From Kitasatospora kifunensis (GTDB taxonomy: Bacteria > Actinomycetota > Actinomycetes > Streptomycetales > Streptomycetaceae): a stretch of 64,000 nt of DNA. Location of the stretch: the NCBI RefSeq assembly GCF_014203855.1, contig NZ_JACHJV010000001.1:682001-746000 (forward strand). The letters run 5' to 3'. The position numbers and the translations under genes are program-made. Below the pieces are notes generated by a model that saw nothing but the letters and a program-made list of their open reading frames with translations, did no database searches and was not told the origin of the DNA. Below are positions 36,801-45,500 of this stretch, in pieces. Within the stretch, counting starts at the first letter, position 1; each line of letters begins with the position of its first letter.

Positions 36801-37274
36801 ATGCCCGAGACGCCCGACCAACCCCCCGCGCCCAGCCCAAGGCCCACGCCCAGCCCCAGCCCCACCGCCAAAGAGTTGACCTGGCTGACGAACAACCCCC
36901 AGACCCCGGCCGCCGCCAGACGCCTGCTGCTCGACTTCCTCCCACGCATCCGGGGCGGCGAACGGTTCGCCGACAAGGGCCAGTTGCTGGTCAGCGAGCT
37001 GGTCACCAACGCGCTGGTCCACGCGACGCGGCGCGACCAGCTGATCCGGCTCGGACTGGAGGCGGACATGGACGCTGACCGACTGTGGATCTCGGTGGAG
37101 GACCCCTCCGACAAGGTGCCGCAGCAGCAGCACAAGAACCCGGACGAGGAGTCGGGGCGAGGCCTGCTACTGGTGGACGCGCTCTCCGAGGAGTGGGGCT
37201 GGGGACCGCGCGAGGGCATCGGCAAGCAGGTCTGGTGCTCGTGCGCCCCCGACCCGGTGGTATGCCGGTCATGA
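36801..37274 (+). CDS. Anti-sigma-factor-like ATP-binding protein (HATPase_c, RsbW/SpoIIAB-type)
   Basis: Protein of 157 aa. After a Pro-rich N-terminal tail, the HATPase fold is recognised by the N box GQLLVSELVTNALVHA, the acidic G1 region WISVEDPSD, and the G2 loop EESGRGLLLVDALSEEWGW. Streptomycetes encode many such single-domain kinases that phosphorylate anti-anti-sigma factors or bind sigma factors. ATG 36801 is preceded by CAGGGAGCTTCACC. The next gene starts within its stop (ATGA), so the two proteins are made together. Confidence 0.85.
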   Translation: MPETPDQPPAPSPRPTPSPSPTAKELTWLTNNPQTPAAARRLLLDFLPRIRGGERFADKGQLLVSELVTNALVHATRRDQLIRLGLEADMDADRLWISVEDPSDKVPQQQHKNPDEESGRGLLLVDALSEEWGWGPREGIGKQVWCSCAPDPVVCRS

Positions 37275-37591
37275 CGCCCTGCCAGAAGCCCGACGCAGTA
37301 CCCAGCTCAGCGCCCAGCGCAGTAGTGGTGGAGATCGTCGGCATCACGCCCCCCACCCGCTTCGCGCGCCTGTCGGATGCCCTCCCCGCCCTCTGGCACT
37401 CCATGAGCCGACTCCCACTCGGCGAGCAGCAGGCCGACTGGTTCGGCTACTACCTCACCCGCCCCGACGCCGTCGAGCGCGTGCGGGAGAAGCTGGAGCG
37501 CAGCAGCAGCGTGGAGCTCTCCTTCCAACTGTCCGACGGCCCACACCTGATGCGCGTACAACTGGCAGCCGCAGAGGCTCAGGCTCCCTGA
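37271..37591 (+). CDS. Hypothetical protein coupled to the ATPase gene
   Basis: Protein of 106 aa, ATG overlapping the ATPase stop by ATGA. It has no signal peptide or membrane segment. Recognisable landmarks are TRFARLSDALPALWHSM and DWFGYYLTRPDAVERVREKL, a mostly helical core, and a final strand pair. I do not recognise the family. Coupling suggests a partner or regulator of the anti-sigma-like ATPase. Confidence 0.6.
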   Translation: MTPCQKPDAVPSSAPSAVVVEIVGITPPTRFARLSDALPALWHSMSRLPLGEQQADWFGYYLTRPDAVERVREKLERSSSVELSFQLSDGPHLMRVQLAAAEAQAP

Positions 37592-37703
37592 TCCGCCGGC
37601 ACCGCCCGTTCGGGTGACATTCGGCTCCGCCTTCGCCCCAGTGGGGTAGATCTTGGATTGCCCAACAGGGCACTCAGGCATCGGCCGGCAGGAAGACGCG
37701 ATC

Positions 37704-37907
37704 ATGACGCAGGGCACTGTGAAGTTCTTCAACGCGGAAAAGGGCTTCGGCTTCATCTCCCCGGACGACAACGGGCCGGATGTGTTCGTCCACTTCAGCG
37801 CGATCGCTTCGGACGGCTTCCGGTCCCTGGCGGACGGGCAGCGGGTGGAATTCGACATCGTCCAGGGCCAGAAGGGCCCGCAGGCGGAGCGCGTCCGCCC
37901 CCTCTGA
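37704..37907 (+). CDS. Cold-shock protein (CspA family)
   Basis: Protein of 67 aa, the normal length for the family, with both RNA-binding motifs: KGFGFISPD (RNP1) and DVFVHFSAI (RNP2). It begins [17 protein letters not shown], the usual start. Single-stranded nucleic-acid chaperone acting in the cytoplasm. A strong terminator hairpin follows 16 bp after the stop, so it is monocistronic. Confidence 0.95.
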   Translation: MTQGTVKFFNAEKGFGFISPDDNGPDVFVHFSAIASDGFRSLADGQRVEFDIVQGQKGPQAERVRPL

Positions 37908-37922
37908 AACAACCACGCTCCA

Positions 37923-37962
37923 GGGCTCGGACCCATCCTCCGCACGAGGTGGGTCCGGGCCC
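37923..37962 (+). terminator. Hairpin terminator after cold-shock gene
   Basis: CGGACCCA (37928-37935) pairs with TGGGTCCG (37950-37957), extended inward by CCTC/GAGG and outward by GGGC(T)/GGCCC with one mismatch. The next bases are CTTCCTCG. Position directly after the stop supports termination. Confidence 0.7.
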
Positions 37963-38051
37963 TTCCTCGCACCCGCACGTCGACCACGGCGCGCCCGGCG
38001 CCACCTTCACGATCGGTTAGGCCGCGGCCGCCTCAGCTCAGCTCGCCAAGG

Positions 38052-38918
38052 CTAGGTGGGCTTGACCGGCTTGACCGGGCGAGGGCCCGCGAAGTGCTCG
38101 GCCTGCTGGACGAACTGCGGATACCACTGCTCATATCCGGCCTTGCCCGCAAGGTCCACCGCCATCTCGGCCTCCTCGCCGACCAGCGCGTGCAGTGGCG
38201 TGTCAGGGTTCTCGACGGCGGCGACGATGGCGTCCGCGACCACGGCGGGCTCCCCGCCGGCCTCGGCGATGCGCACCATGAACCGGGTCAGCCACGCCTC
38301 GTCCGCCGAGTACGGGTCCTCCTCGGACAGTTCCCGGTTGAACGCGTTGGTCTGGACGTCCGTGGCGAAGCTGCCCGGTTCGATGCAGACCACGCGGACG
38401 CCGAACTGCTCCACCTCCCCGGCCAGGGCCTCGCTGAGGGAGCCGATCCCGGCCTTGCTGGCCGAGTAGAACCCGCCGTACGGCACCGACCAGACCCGGC
38501 CGGCCAACGAGCTGACGTTGACGATCACGCCACCACCGCGAGCCCGCATGGCGGGCAGGGCGGCGCGAATGGTGCGCAGCACTCCCCAGAAGTTGGTCTC
38601 CATGACCGCGCGGGCCTGCTCGATGGGAGTGACCTCGATGGCACCGGCATAGGTGATACCGGCGTTGTTCACCAGGACGTCGACTGCCCCGTGGCGCTCC
38701 TCCACCAGCTGGACCGCCGCCGCGACGGAGGCGTCGTCGGTGACGTCCAGCGCCAGCACCTCGACCTCGAGGTTCTCGGCCGCCGCGCGCTCCCGGAGCC
38801 GGGCTGCCTTCTCCGGGTTCCGCATCGAGGCGTAGGTGTGGTCTCCCCTTCTGGCGAACGCGAGTGCGGTCTCCAGTCCTATGCCGCTGCTGCAACCGGT
38901 GATGAGTACCGCTGCCAT
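38052..38918 (-). CDS. Short-chain dehydrogenase/reductase
   Basis: Classical SDR of 288 aa. ITGCSSGIG at the N-terminus binds NAD(P), NNAG follows near residue 85, and the catalytic Ser (VNVSSLAGR) and YSASK motif with Tyr and Lys are in place. ATG 38918 follows CAGGAAGGTCGAC; the longer frame to 38993 lacks a site. The substrate is unknown; the C-terminal half resembles the retinol/oxidoreductase group. The gene stands alone and is divergent from the DoxX gene. Confidence 0.88.
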   Translation of the reverse strand: MAAVLITGCSSGIGLETALAFARRGDHTYASMRNPEKAARLRERAAAENLEVEVLALDVTDDASVAAAVQLVEERHGAVDVLVNNAGITYAGAIEVTPIEQARAVMETNFWGVLRTIRAALPAMRARGGGVIVNVSSLAGRVWSVPYGGFYSASKAGIGSLSEALAGEVEQFGVRVVCIEPGSFATDVQTNAFNRELSEEDPYSADEAWLTRFMVRIAEAGGEPAVVADAIVAAVENPDTPLHALVGEEAEMAVDLAGKAGYEQWYPQFVQQAEHFAGPRPVKPVKPT

Positions 38919-39281
38919 GTCGACCTTCCTGTTCATCGGTCTCAAGGGTGGGACCGCGGCCGCGTCGCACCGGCAGAGGCCGGCCCGGGCCAACCAGCCT
39001 TCATCGGGGTCAGACTACGAGAGCGGACAAGGCGCTCGACCCCCCTACCTCCCCCTAATACCACTTCCCACCTTGCGGGTTGACCCTCCGGTGTGCTGTG
39101 CGAACCGGTCACCACTCCACTCGAACTCGACCAGCAACCGGGCCACCCCCTGGACCACCCCTCATAGGATTCTCTGAGCATCAAGGAGTGGCCAGGGCGT
39201 CGGACGGGACGCCATCCTTGACGCAAGCGCGTCAAGGATGATCATCAGCCCGTCCCCTGTCCGTCACTCAAGGAGCCTTCG
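38919..39281. other. Divergent intergenic region (363 bp) between SDR and DoxX genes
   Basis: No believable gene. It must contain the SDR and DoxX promoters. The only clear structure is the hairpin at 39213-39240, listed separately. Confidence 0.4.
39213..39240. promoter_or_regulatory. 12-bp perfect inverted repeat upstream of DoxX gene
   Basis: CATCCTTGACGC (39213-39224) and GCGTCAAGGATG (39229-39240) are exact reverse complements around AAGC. It lies 42 bp before the DoxX start, inside the transcript leader or over the promoter. A tetraloop hairpin or an operator would both fit; there is no gene in front that it could terminate on the plus strand. Confidence 0.5.
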
Positions 39282-39749
39282 ATGGCTGTCAATCCCCGCC
39301 CGCTGACCGAGCAGGCAACGCCCCATGTGCTGGGGCTGTTCCGGATCGTCACCGCCCTGCTCTTCACCTGCCACGGCGCCTCCTCGATCTTCGGGCTCCT
39401 GGGCGGCACGCACGGCGGCCACAGCCTGCCGGTCGGGCAGTGGCCCGGCTGGTGGGCCGCGCTCATCCAACTGGTGGGCGGCGCCCTGGTCCTGCTGGGC
39501 CTGGGCACCCGGCCCGCCGCACTGCTCTGCTCGGGTTCGATGGCCTACGCGTACTTCACCGTCCACCAGGAGCACGCCCTGTGGCCAATCCAGAACGGCG
39601 GCGAACCCTCCGTGCTGTTCTGCTGGACATTCCTGACGATCGCCGTGGTCGGCCCCGGCAGCCTGGCCCTCGACTCGCTGCTGCGCCGCAGCACGGTCGA
39701 CAGCCGGCTCACCGGGCCCGTCCGAGAGCCTGCCAAGTCAGCTGCTTAG
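39282..39749 (+). CDS. DoxX family membrane protein
   Basis: Membrane protein of 155 aa with four hydrophobic segments (about 15-37, 59-78, 81-98 and 108-130) and the DoxX landmarks GLFRIVTALLFTCHGASSIFG, then WAALIQLVGGALVLLGLGTR. Members take part in redox or quinone-linked sulfur metabolism and stress responses in other bacteria; the role here is unknown. ATG 39282 follows AAGGAGCCTTCG. Confidence 0.85.
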   Translation: MAVNPRPLTEQATPHVLGLFRIVTALLFTCHGASSIFGLLGGTHGGHSLPVGQWPGWWAALIQLVGGALVLLGLGTRPAALLCSGSMAYAYFTVHQEHALWPIQNGGEPSVLFCWTFLTIAVVGPGSLALDSLLRRSTVDSRLTGPVREPAKSAA

Positions 39750-39783
39750 CAAAGCATTTGCCTTATACGGACCACCAGCAGTC

Positions 39784-40944
39784 TCAAACAACCGTCGGCA
39801 GCACGGCGTCCGGCTCGGGGGTGGGAACCAGCGAGCCGGTCCACTCGGCGTTGACGTTGTGCGCATCGACCCGCGCACGGGCGGCGAGCCGGAAGAAGAC
39901 ACCGGCGCAGACGACAAGCAGCGCGAAGACCACCGCGACGCCCGTCGCACCACCGATCAGGTGCACGCACTCGTAGGCCAGTGCACCGACCCCGCCCGCG
40001 GCGGGCAGGGTGAGCAGCCAGGCCGTGGCCATCCGCCCCGCCACTCGCCAGCGCACCACCGCGCCGCGCTTGCCGAGCCCGGCGCCGAGGATGGCGCCGG
40101 TGACCACCTGGGTGGTGGAGAGCGAGTAGCCGACCTGGGCCGAGAGCAGGATGGTGGCCGCCGACGCCGACTCGGCGGCCATGCCCTGGGGCGGTTCGAT
40201 CTCCATCAGCCCCTTGCCGAGCGTGCGGATGACCCGCCAGCCGCCGAAGAACGTGCCCAGGCTGATGGCCACGGCGCAGCTGACGATCACCCAGAGCGGC
40301 GCCTTGGCACCGGCCCCGAGCGAGTGACCGGTGATCAGCGCAAGCGTGATGACGCCCATCGTCTTCTGCGCGTCATTGGTGCCGTGGGCGAGCGAGACAG
40401 CCGAGGCGGACACGACCTGGCCCAGCCTGAAACCCTGGTCCCGCACCCGGTCGCGGACCCGCCGAGTGAGCCGGTAGGCCAGGTAGGTGATGGCGGCGGC
40501 GACCGCACCGGCGACCACCGGGGAGTAGAGCGCGGGCAGGACGACCTTGGTGACCAGCCCGTGCCACTTCACCGCATGCCCGCCGGCCGCCGCCAGGGTG
40601 GCGCCGATGATGCCGCCGACCAGGGCGTGCGAGGAACTGGAGGGGATGCCGAGAAACCAGGTGGCGAGGTTCCACAGAATGGCCCCGGCCAGCCCGGCGA
40701 AGACCGTGGGAAGCGTGATCTCGGTGCTGTGCACCAGCCCGTTGGCAATGGTCGCCGCCACACTCAGCGAGAGGAACGCACCGGCCAGATTGAGCACGCT
40801 GGACAGCCCGACCGCCACCTTCGGAGGCAGCGCACCGGTGGCGATCGAGGTCGCCATCGCGTTACCGGTGTCGTGGAACCCATTGGTGAAGTCGAAGGCG
40901 AGCGCAGTGACGACCACCAGCGCCAACATCAAGTCGTTACCCAC
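39784..40944 (-). CDS. Inorganic phosphate permease (PiT family)
   Basis: Membrane transporter of about 386 aa from GTG 40944 (ATG 40929 is an alternative). Both halves of the PiT family are visible: FDFTNGFHDTGNAMATSIATG at the N-terminus and VSLAHGTNDAQKTMGVITLAL in the second half, which are the duplicated signature motifs with the essential Asn and Asp. PSSSSHALVGGIIGA is also conserved. It imports phosphate using proton or cation symport. The DUF47/PhoU-like partner often found next to pit genes is absent here. Confidence 0.9.
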   Translation of the reverse strand: MGNDLMLALVVVTALAFDFTNGFHDTGNAMATSIATGALPPKVAVGLSSVLNLAGAFLSLSVAATIANGLVHSTEITLPTVFAGLAGAILWNLATWFLGIPSSSSHALVGGIIGATLAAAGGHAVKWHGLVTKVVLPALYSPVVAGAVAAAITYLAYRLTRRVRDRVRDQGFRLGQVVSASAVSLAHGTNDAQKTMGVITLALITGHSLGAGAKAPLWVIVSCAVAISLGTFFGGWRVIRTLGKGLMEIEPPQGMAAESASAATILLSAQVGYSLSTTQVVTGAILGAGLGKRGAVVRWRVAGRMATAWLLTLPAAGGVGALAYECVHLIGGATGVAVVFALLVVCAGVFFRLAARARVDAHNVNAEWTGSLVPTPEPDAVLPTVV

Positions 40945-41479
40945 CCGCCCGACCCTACGAGGACAGGCGCACCTCCGGCCCCGGAGCCCCGGCAACGGCC
41001 CCGCGTTCACCCGCTTGCACCACACCTGCCGCCGCCTGGCCGAACGGGCGATCGGGGTGCGTGCAGCTGCGCGCACGCGGCGGGGCCCTGACGGGACTTC
41101 GTAGCTGGTGACCGAGGCTGCTGAGACTCCGTGACGATCCATCAGTCTCATTGCACACTGGCCATATGTACGGTGCCGAGCTGAAGTTCCTGCTACCGAA
41201 GCCGGCTGCGGCAGCAGGACGATGGAGTGGAGGCTGGATTGGGTCTTGTTCCACAGCACGACTCGCGATGGCCTAACCACCGAGTGCCCCAGAACACGCA
41301 CGTCGGGCGGGTCGACGGGCCGACCGGTGCCGTGCCAACGGAGCAGGTCCGCCCTGCAGCAGCTACTAATCGGCGCGATCGCAGCGACCCTGGTGGGCAG
41401 AGCCACTCCTCTCTCCCAAAATAAACCGCCCCATTACACCCGCAGGCTTGGCCGGTTCGGGTCCTACTACCCAAATCAC
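40945..41479. other. Intergenic stretch without recognisable gene
   Basis: About 535 bp between the phosphate permease and the small frameshifted gene. Long frames exist on both strands, but their products show no family features and no ribosome sites, and the part from about 41350 becomes richer in A/T. It may hold debris of earlier toxin/immunity cassettes; nothing can be assigned. Confidence 0.4.
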
Positions 41480-41723
41480 CTAATCATTGAACTCAGCCAT
41501 AATCCACTCTGCAGATTTGCGATTCTTCAGGTTGAGCCCATCTTCATACAAGGGGACCCTCGGCGGCAGCGTCCACGAGTACCGATATGCCCGCTTGAGC
41601 TGCAGCGATGGCTCTCTGAGTCTCACGCACGACCTGCACTTTGCTTACCAGCCTGCCGAGCCTGGGCAGCGCGCTGGCTGCCCAGGCTCGTACCTCGGCA
41701 GCCAACACTGCGGCATGAGACAA
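41480..41723 (-). pseudogene. Small helical protein gene, frameshifted in a GGGG run
   Basis: On the minus strand one frame from about TTG 41723 or GTG 41708 encodes a coherent amphipathic protein (VRAWAASALPRLGRLVSKVQ, then AAAQAGISVLVDAAAEG) and stops just after. Removing one base from the G4 run at 41552-41555 joins it to PLYEDGLNLKNRKSAEWIMA ending EFND at 41480, giving about 75-80 residues. Either the gene is inactivated or the run carries a sequencing error. It follows the candidate immunity gene by 38-53 bp on the same strand. No known family is recognised; a role in the toxin locus is suggested only by position. Confidence 0.45.
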
Positions 41724-41760
41724 CGACCTCTTGCCTCACAGACGCCCTGGAAATCCAATG

Positions 41761-42219
41761 CTACTCTCGGTCTCGCCCCAGACGGGATTCCATCTCAGCC
41801 TCTTGCGCCGCGTTCCAATACTTAACATGGCGCCATCGCTCGCCATCGAATTCATTGTGCCATTTCCACGGCGATACCAGCGCCCACAATGTATTCCATC
41901 CCGTCTCCACCTGAAGGCGGAGCGCCCGTTGCACGTCGACGTCTACACCTTCTCCGACGCAGTGCGGCACGGCGTGCACCATCGTACCAACTAGGTACAG
42001 CAAGGCCGCCCGTACGCTACGCGAGACATGGCGCTCGTCACTGCCACGCTCCGAGGAGGCGAGTCGCGAAGTCTGCTCAACAAGGAATGAATTGATCGCC
42101 TCAATATCAGCGACAGTGATTTGCTCGGCATATACTAGCGAATCTCGCCCCGATTCACTCATACTTGCATGCACCATCCCCCAGCCCTGCGGCGAGGTCA
42201 CTGATCGCCAGAAGCTCAC
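41761..42219 (-). CDS. Candidate immunity protein for the RHS ADP-ribosyltransferase toxin
   Basis: Soluble protein of 152 aa with no signal peptide, as expected for a protein protecting its own cytoplasm. Its ATG overlaps the stop codon of the RHS toxin gene by 4 nt (42216-42219), the coupling typical of polymorphic toxin/immunity pairs. The sequence is mostly helical (ITVADIEAINSFLVEQTSRL, then SVRAALLYLVGTMVHAVPH), and the C-terminal third is rich in Trp and charged residues (WKWHNEFDGERWRHVKYW). I do not recognise a family. The gene looks clearly less GC-rich than the RHS shell. Immunity is inferred entirely from position, size and lack of a secretion signal. Confidence 0.6.
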   Translation of the reverse strand: MSFWRSVTSPQGWGMVHASMSESGRDSLVYAEQITVADIEAINSFLVEQTSRLASSERGSDERHVSRSVRAALLYLVGTMVHAVPHCVGEGVDVDVQRALRLQVETGWNTLWALVSPWKWHNEFDGERWRHVKYWNAAQEAEMESRLGRDRE

Positions 42220-42593
42220 CGCTCCCAGATTGGCTCGTCATAATCGAAGTCTACCTCACCCCACTCATCCTTCTTCCAGACCCTCGTGACATATTCCCAA
42301 GGAATCCCACCATCAAACACAATTTCTTTTTCATGAGGAGACGGACTGAAAGGCCCGAGCTCCTTATTGACATCGATCCCCCCTGCCATTCCAGTGATCT
42401 CGTAGACATATCCATACTGTCCACCGAAGTACGTCGCTGCAACATCCGAACTCTTGGAAGTGCCAACGTAGCGACTCTTAGTGCGGATATCGCTCGCATA
42501 ATCAAGGAGTGAGGCCACGCTCTCAGAATCTTGAGGCATAAAGCCGCCAGCCTTCTTGATATCGTCTGGCGATCGACCATCACCCCGATAGAC
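42216..42593 (-). other. C-terminal toxin domain of the RHS protein: R-S-E class ADP-ribosyltransferase
   Basis: The last 125 residues carry the three signatures of the pertussis/cholera toxin-like ADP-ribosyltransferases. VYRGDGRSPDDIKKAGGF supplies the NAD-binding Arg and matches the VYRYDSRPPEDVFQNGF start of the pertussis S1 subunit. RYVGTSKS gives the S-T-S-like strand, and PHEKEIVF gives E-x-E with the catalytic Glu. IPWEYVTRVWK at the end also parallels the family (IP-E-I-RV). Scabin, pierisin and mono-ART insecticidal toxins share this fold and modify proteins or DNA; the target here is unknown. Sequence upstream of VYRGD is linker, so this looks like an exchangeable cassette. Confidence 0.82.
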
Positions 42594-45500
42594 AGACTCC
42601 GCCTGGAGTATATGGCCGAGCTGCAAGACGGCTGGGTTGATGAGGACGTTCCCCAGGCCTGCAAGCGGGATGAGCGGGCTATCGAGCGTGAGCCCGGCTC
42701 CGGCGTTGGGGTCGCCTGGGTTGTCGAGGGTTGTTCCGACACCGGTGCTTTGTGACCCGGGGAATGTGGTGATTCCTAGGCCTGGTGATTGCTCGGCGGC
42801 CATGGATTGAGCGATGAAGGAGCTAGCGCCCACAGCCGCTGCGTTACCGATGGCGGTAGCGGTGTTGGTGGCTCCAACTTCGAGGCCGTTGCTGATGGCC
42901 TGTGTGGCGGTGCCGACGATGCCGTCGAAGGCGTGGCTTGCGGTGAGCGTCGAGAGGTCGATCTTGGGGACGGACAGGTGAGCCGGGTGTCCCGCCGAGT
43001 GCCCGGAGGACCCGGAGCGCCCGGAGCGCCCGGAGGACCCGGAGGACCCGGAGGTGTCGCAACTGCTGTAGCTCTGCCCTGTGGCTATGGTGAGCCCAGG
43101 AACAACGACAGAACGGAGAAACCCAATTCCGGCACCGATCAAGGTTCCGCCGGCAGCCGCAGTTACCGCGTCTCGTGGATTGACTGAGACCCCTCCCCAG
43201 GCGCCGCTGCCAGCTGACCCTCCGAACCAGTTTTGGAGGGCGAATTGGTCAATTTCGCCACGGAGAGCGGAGTCGTACTCTGCCCTCTCCCTGTTTTCGG
43301 CCTGAAGAGCTTGGGCAAGTTGTGCAACCATGTCGAGCCCCATCGCAGCCGTGCGTACCCATCCGGGAATGCGGAGTCCACGTGGCTTGGGGACAGAGAC
43401 CGGAGTGGGTGCATTGTCCGGAACCGACACCGGGTCGGTGTCCGGGACGGTCCCGGGGTCTTGCGGAACCATTTCGGGGCTACCAGGGACACAGGAGCTG
43501 TGGCCGCTGGGGTCCGCCAGAGACAGCGGGTCGTCGTTGGCGTAGGCGTAGAGGTTGCCGCCGACGGGAGCCGTATCGCGGCTGGTGAAGTCGGCGGTGC
43601 TGGGGTCGTACCAGCGGCTAGCGGTGTTGACCTGGCCGGTGGTGGGGTCGGTCCAGTCGCCTTGGTAGCCGAGGTGGTTGGTGGTTCCGGTGGTACCGGT
43701 GGGCTTGCCCCAGGGGTCGTAGGCCGTCGAGCCGAGCAAGGCGGTGCCGGTGGGGGTGAAGGTGCCGACGAGGTTTCCGTGGCGGTCGGTGTATGCGAGG
43801 GCGGACGTGCCGCTGGCGCCGATGCCGACGAGTCCACCGCCTGGGGTGCGGGTGTAGGTCTCGGCGCCGTCGGAGGTGAGGTTGTTGGTGGTGTCGTCGT
43901 AGCTGAAGGTGCGACCGGCGGTCCCGGTGAGGCGGCCGAGGGCATCGTAGGTGTAGGTCTGGCTGCCCTGGCTGGTGAGTTCGTCGTAGGCGTCGTAGGT
44001 GGCTGAGGTTGTGCTCATGCCGGTGTTGGCGGCGGAGCGGGTGCCTCGGGCGGTGTAGGTGTAGTTGGTGGTGCCGGCGTTGGTGAGCTGGTTGCGCTCG
44101 TTGTAGGCCGCGGTGGTGCTGCCGGACTGGGTGAGGTTGCCGTTGGCGTCGTAGCCGTAGGCGTTGGTGGTGGTGCCGTTGTTCCAACTGGCGAGGCGGC
44201 CGGCCTGGTCGTAGGTGTAGGTGTTGTTGGGGGCTCCGGCCAGGCCGGTGGTGGTCTGAGACTTGAGGCGACCCGCGGCGTCGTAGCCGTAGCTGAGGGA
44301 TGCCTCGGTGCCTGTCGAGCTAGCAAGCGTGTCGGCGGTGAGGTTGTGCTGGCCGTCGTAGGTGAAGGAGCGAGTGGTGCCGTTGCCGTAGTTGACGGAC
44401 TGCGGCATGCCTGACGGGTAGTAGGCGTAGCTGAGGCTGGCGCCGGTGAGGGGGTCAGCGAGGGTCTTCAGGTGCCCGGCCGGGTCGTAGCCGTAGGTGG
44501 TGGTGCCGACGGCGTCGGTGCGGGTGGCGAGTTTGCCGTCCTGGTTGTACGTCATGCTCGCATTGCCCAGCGGTCCGCTGGAGGTCCACAGGTTTCCGCG
44601 GTCGTCATACGTATAGGACTGCGTACCGCTCGGGGTCGAGAGCGAAGTAGTGCGGCCGTCGAAGTCGTAGCCGAAGGTGCGGGTCGGAGTCGGAGCTTCG
44701 CCGCCAGTGCCGCTCTGGCCGGTCACGCGGCCGGCTGCGTCGTAGGTGCGCGTGATCGCGATGCCACCGGGCTCCGTGACCGTGACCGGATGGCTGTCCT
44801 GGTCATAGGCGGTGGTGTAGGTGCGGTCGGCCGGGTTCGGGTAGGCGGAGGTGGCCGGTTCGATCACGGATTCGGGCAGGCCGAGCGTGTTGTAGGTGGT
44901 GTAGGTGTCGTGGCCGTTGCCGTCGTGGTAGTCGGTGCGGTGGCCGGCGGCGTCGTAGCCGAAGGCGGTGGTGATGCTGTGGGTGGCGTCGATCGGCTGG
45001 ACCTGCTGGGTCGGTCGGCCGAGCGCGTCAAAGGTGGCGGTGCTGGTGTTGCCGTCGGCGTCGGTGGCGGAGACGGGGTTGCCGTCGGCGTCGTAGTGCA
45101 CGGCCGTGCTGGACAGCGTGGCGCCGGTCGTGTCGAGATGGGCGGTGCCGATCGCGCGGCCAGCCTGGTCGTAGGTGGTCACGGTGGAACGGCCAGTGCC
45201 GCCAGGAGCGTCGGCGGGCTCGGTGACCTTGATGGGTGCGCCGGTCAGGTCGTGGGTCGTGGTGGTGGTGTTGCCGAGTGCGTCGGTGACACTGGTCTGA
45301 GCGCCGGAGGCGTCGTAGCCCGAGGTGCTCAGTTCGTGGTTAGGCGTGTAGGTGCCGGTGCGGTTGCCGGCGTCGTCGTAGACGAATGTGCCGGTGTACA
45401 TCGCAGCGGCGGCGGTGCCCGTGTGACTGGTCTGGCGGACCTGCTGGCTGAGGGTCACGGCTCGGCCGAGGTCGTCGTAGGTGGAGAGGGTCAGCGCGCC

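Noticed and set aside
40945..41406. N-terminal extension of the phosphate permease frame
   Set aside because: The extension has no PiT similarity; the family start lies at 40944/40929.
42844..43062. Tandem Arg/Leu/Ala-rich minus-strand frame that looked like a repeat protein
   Set aside because: It is an alternative frame of the SGSSGRSG-coding repeat inside the RHS linker.
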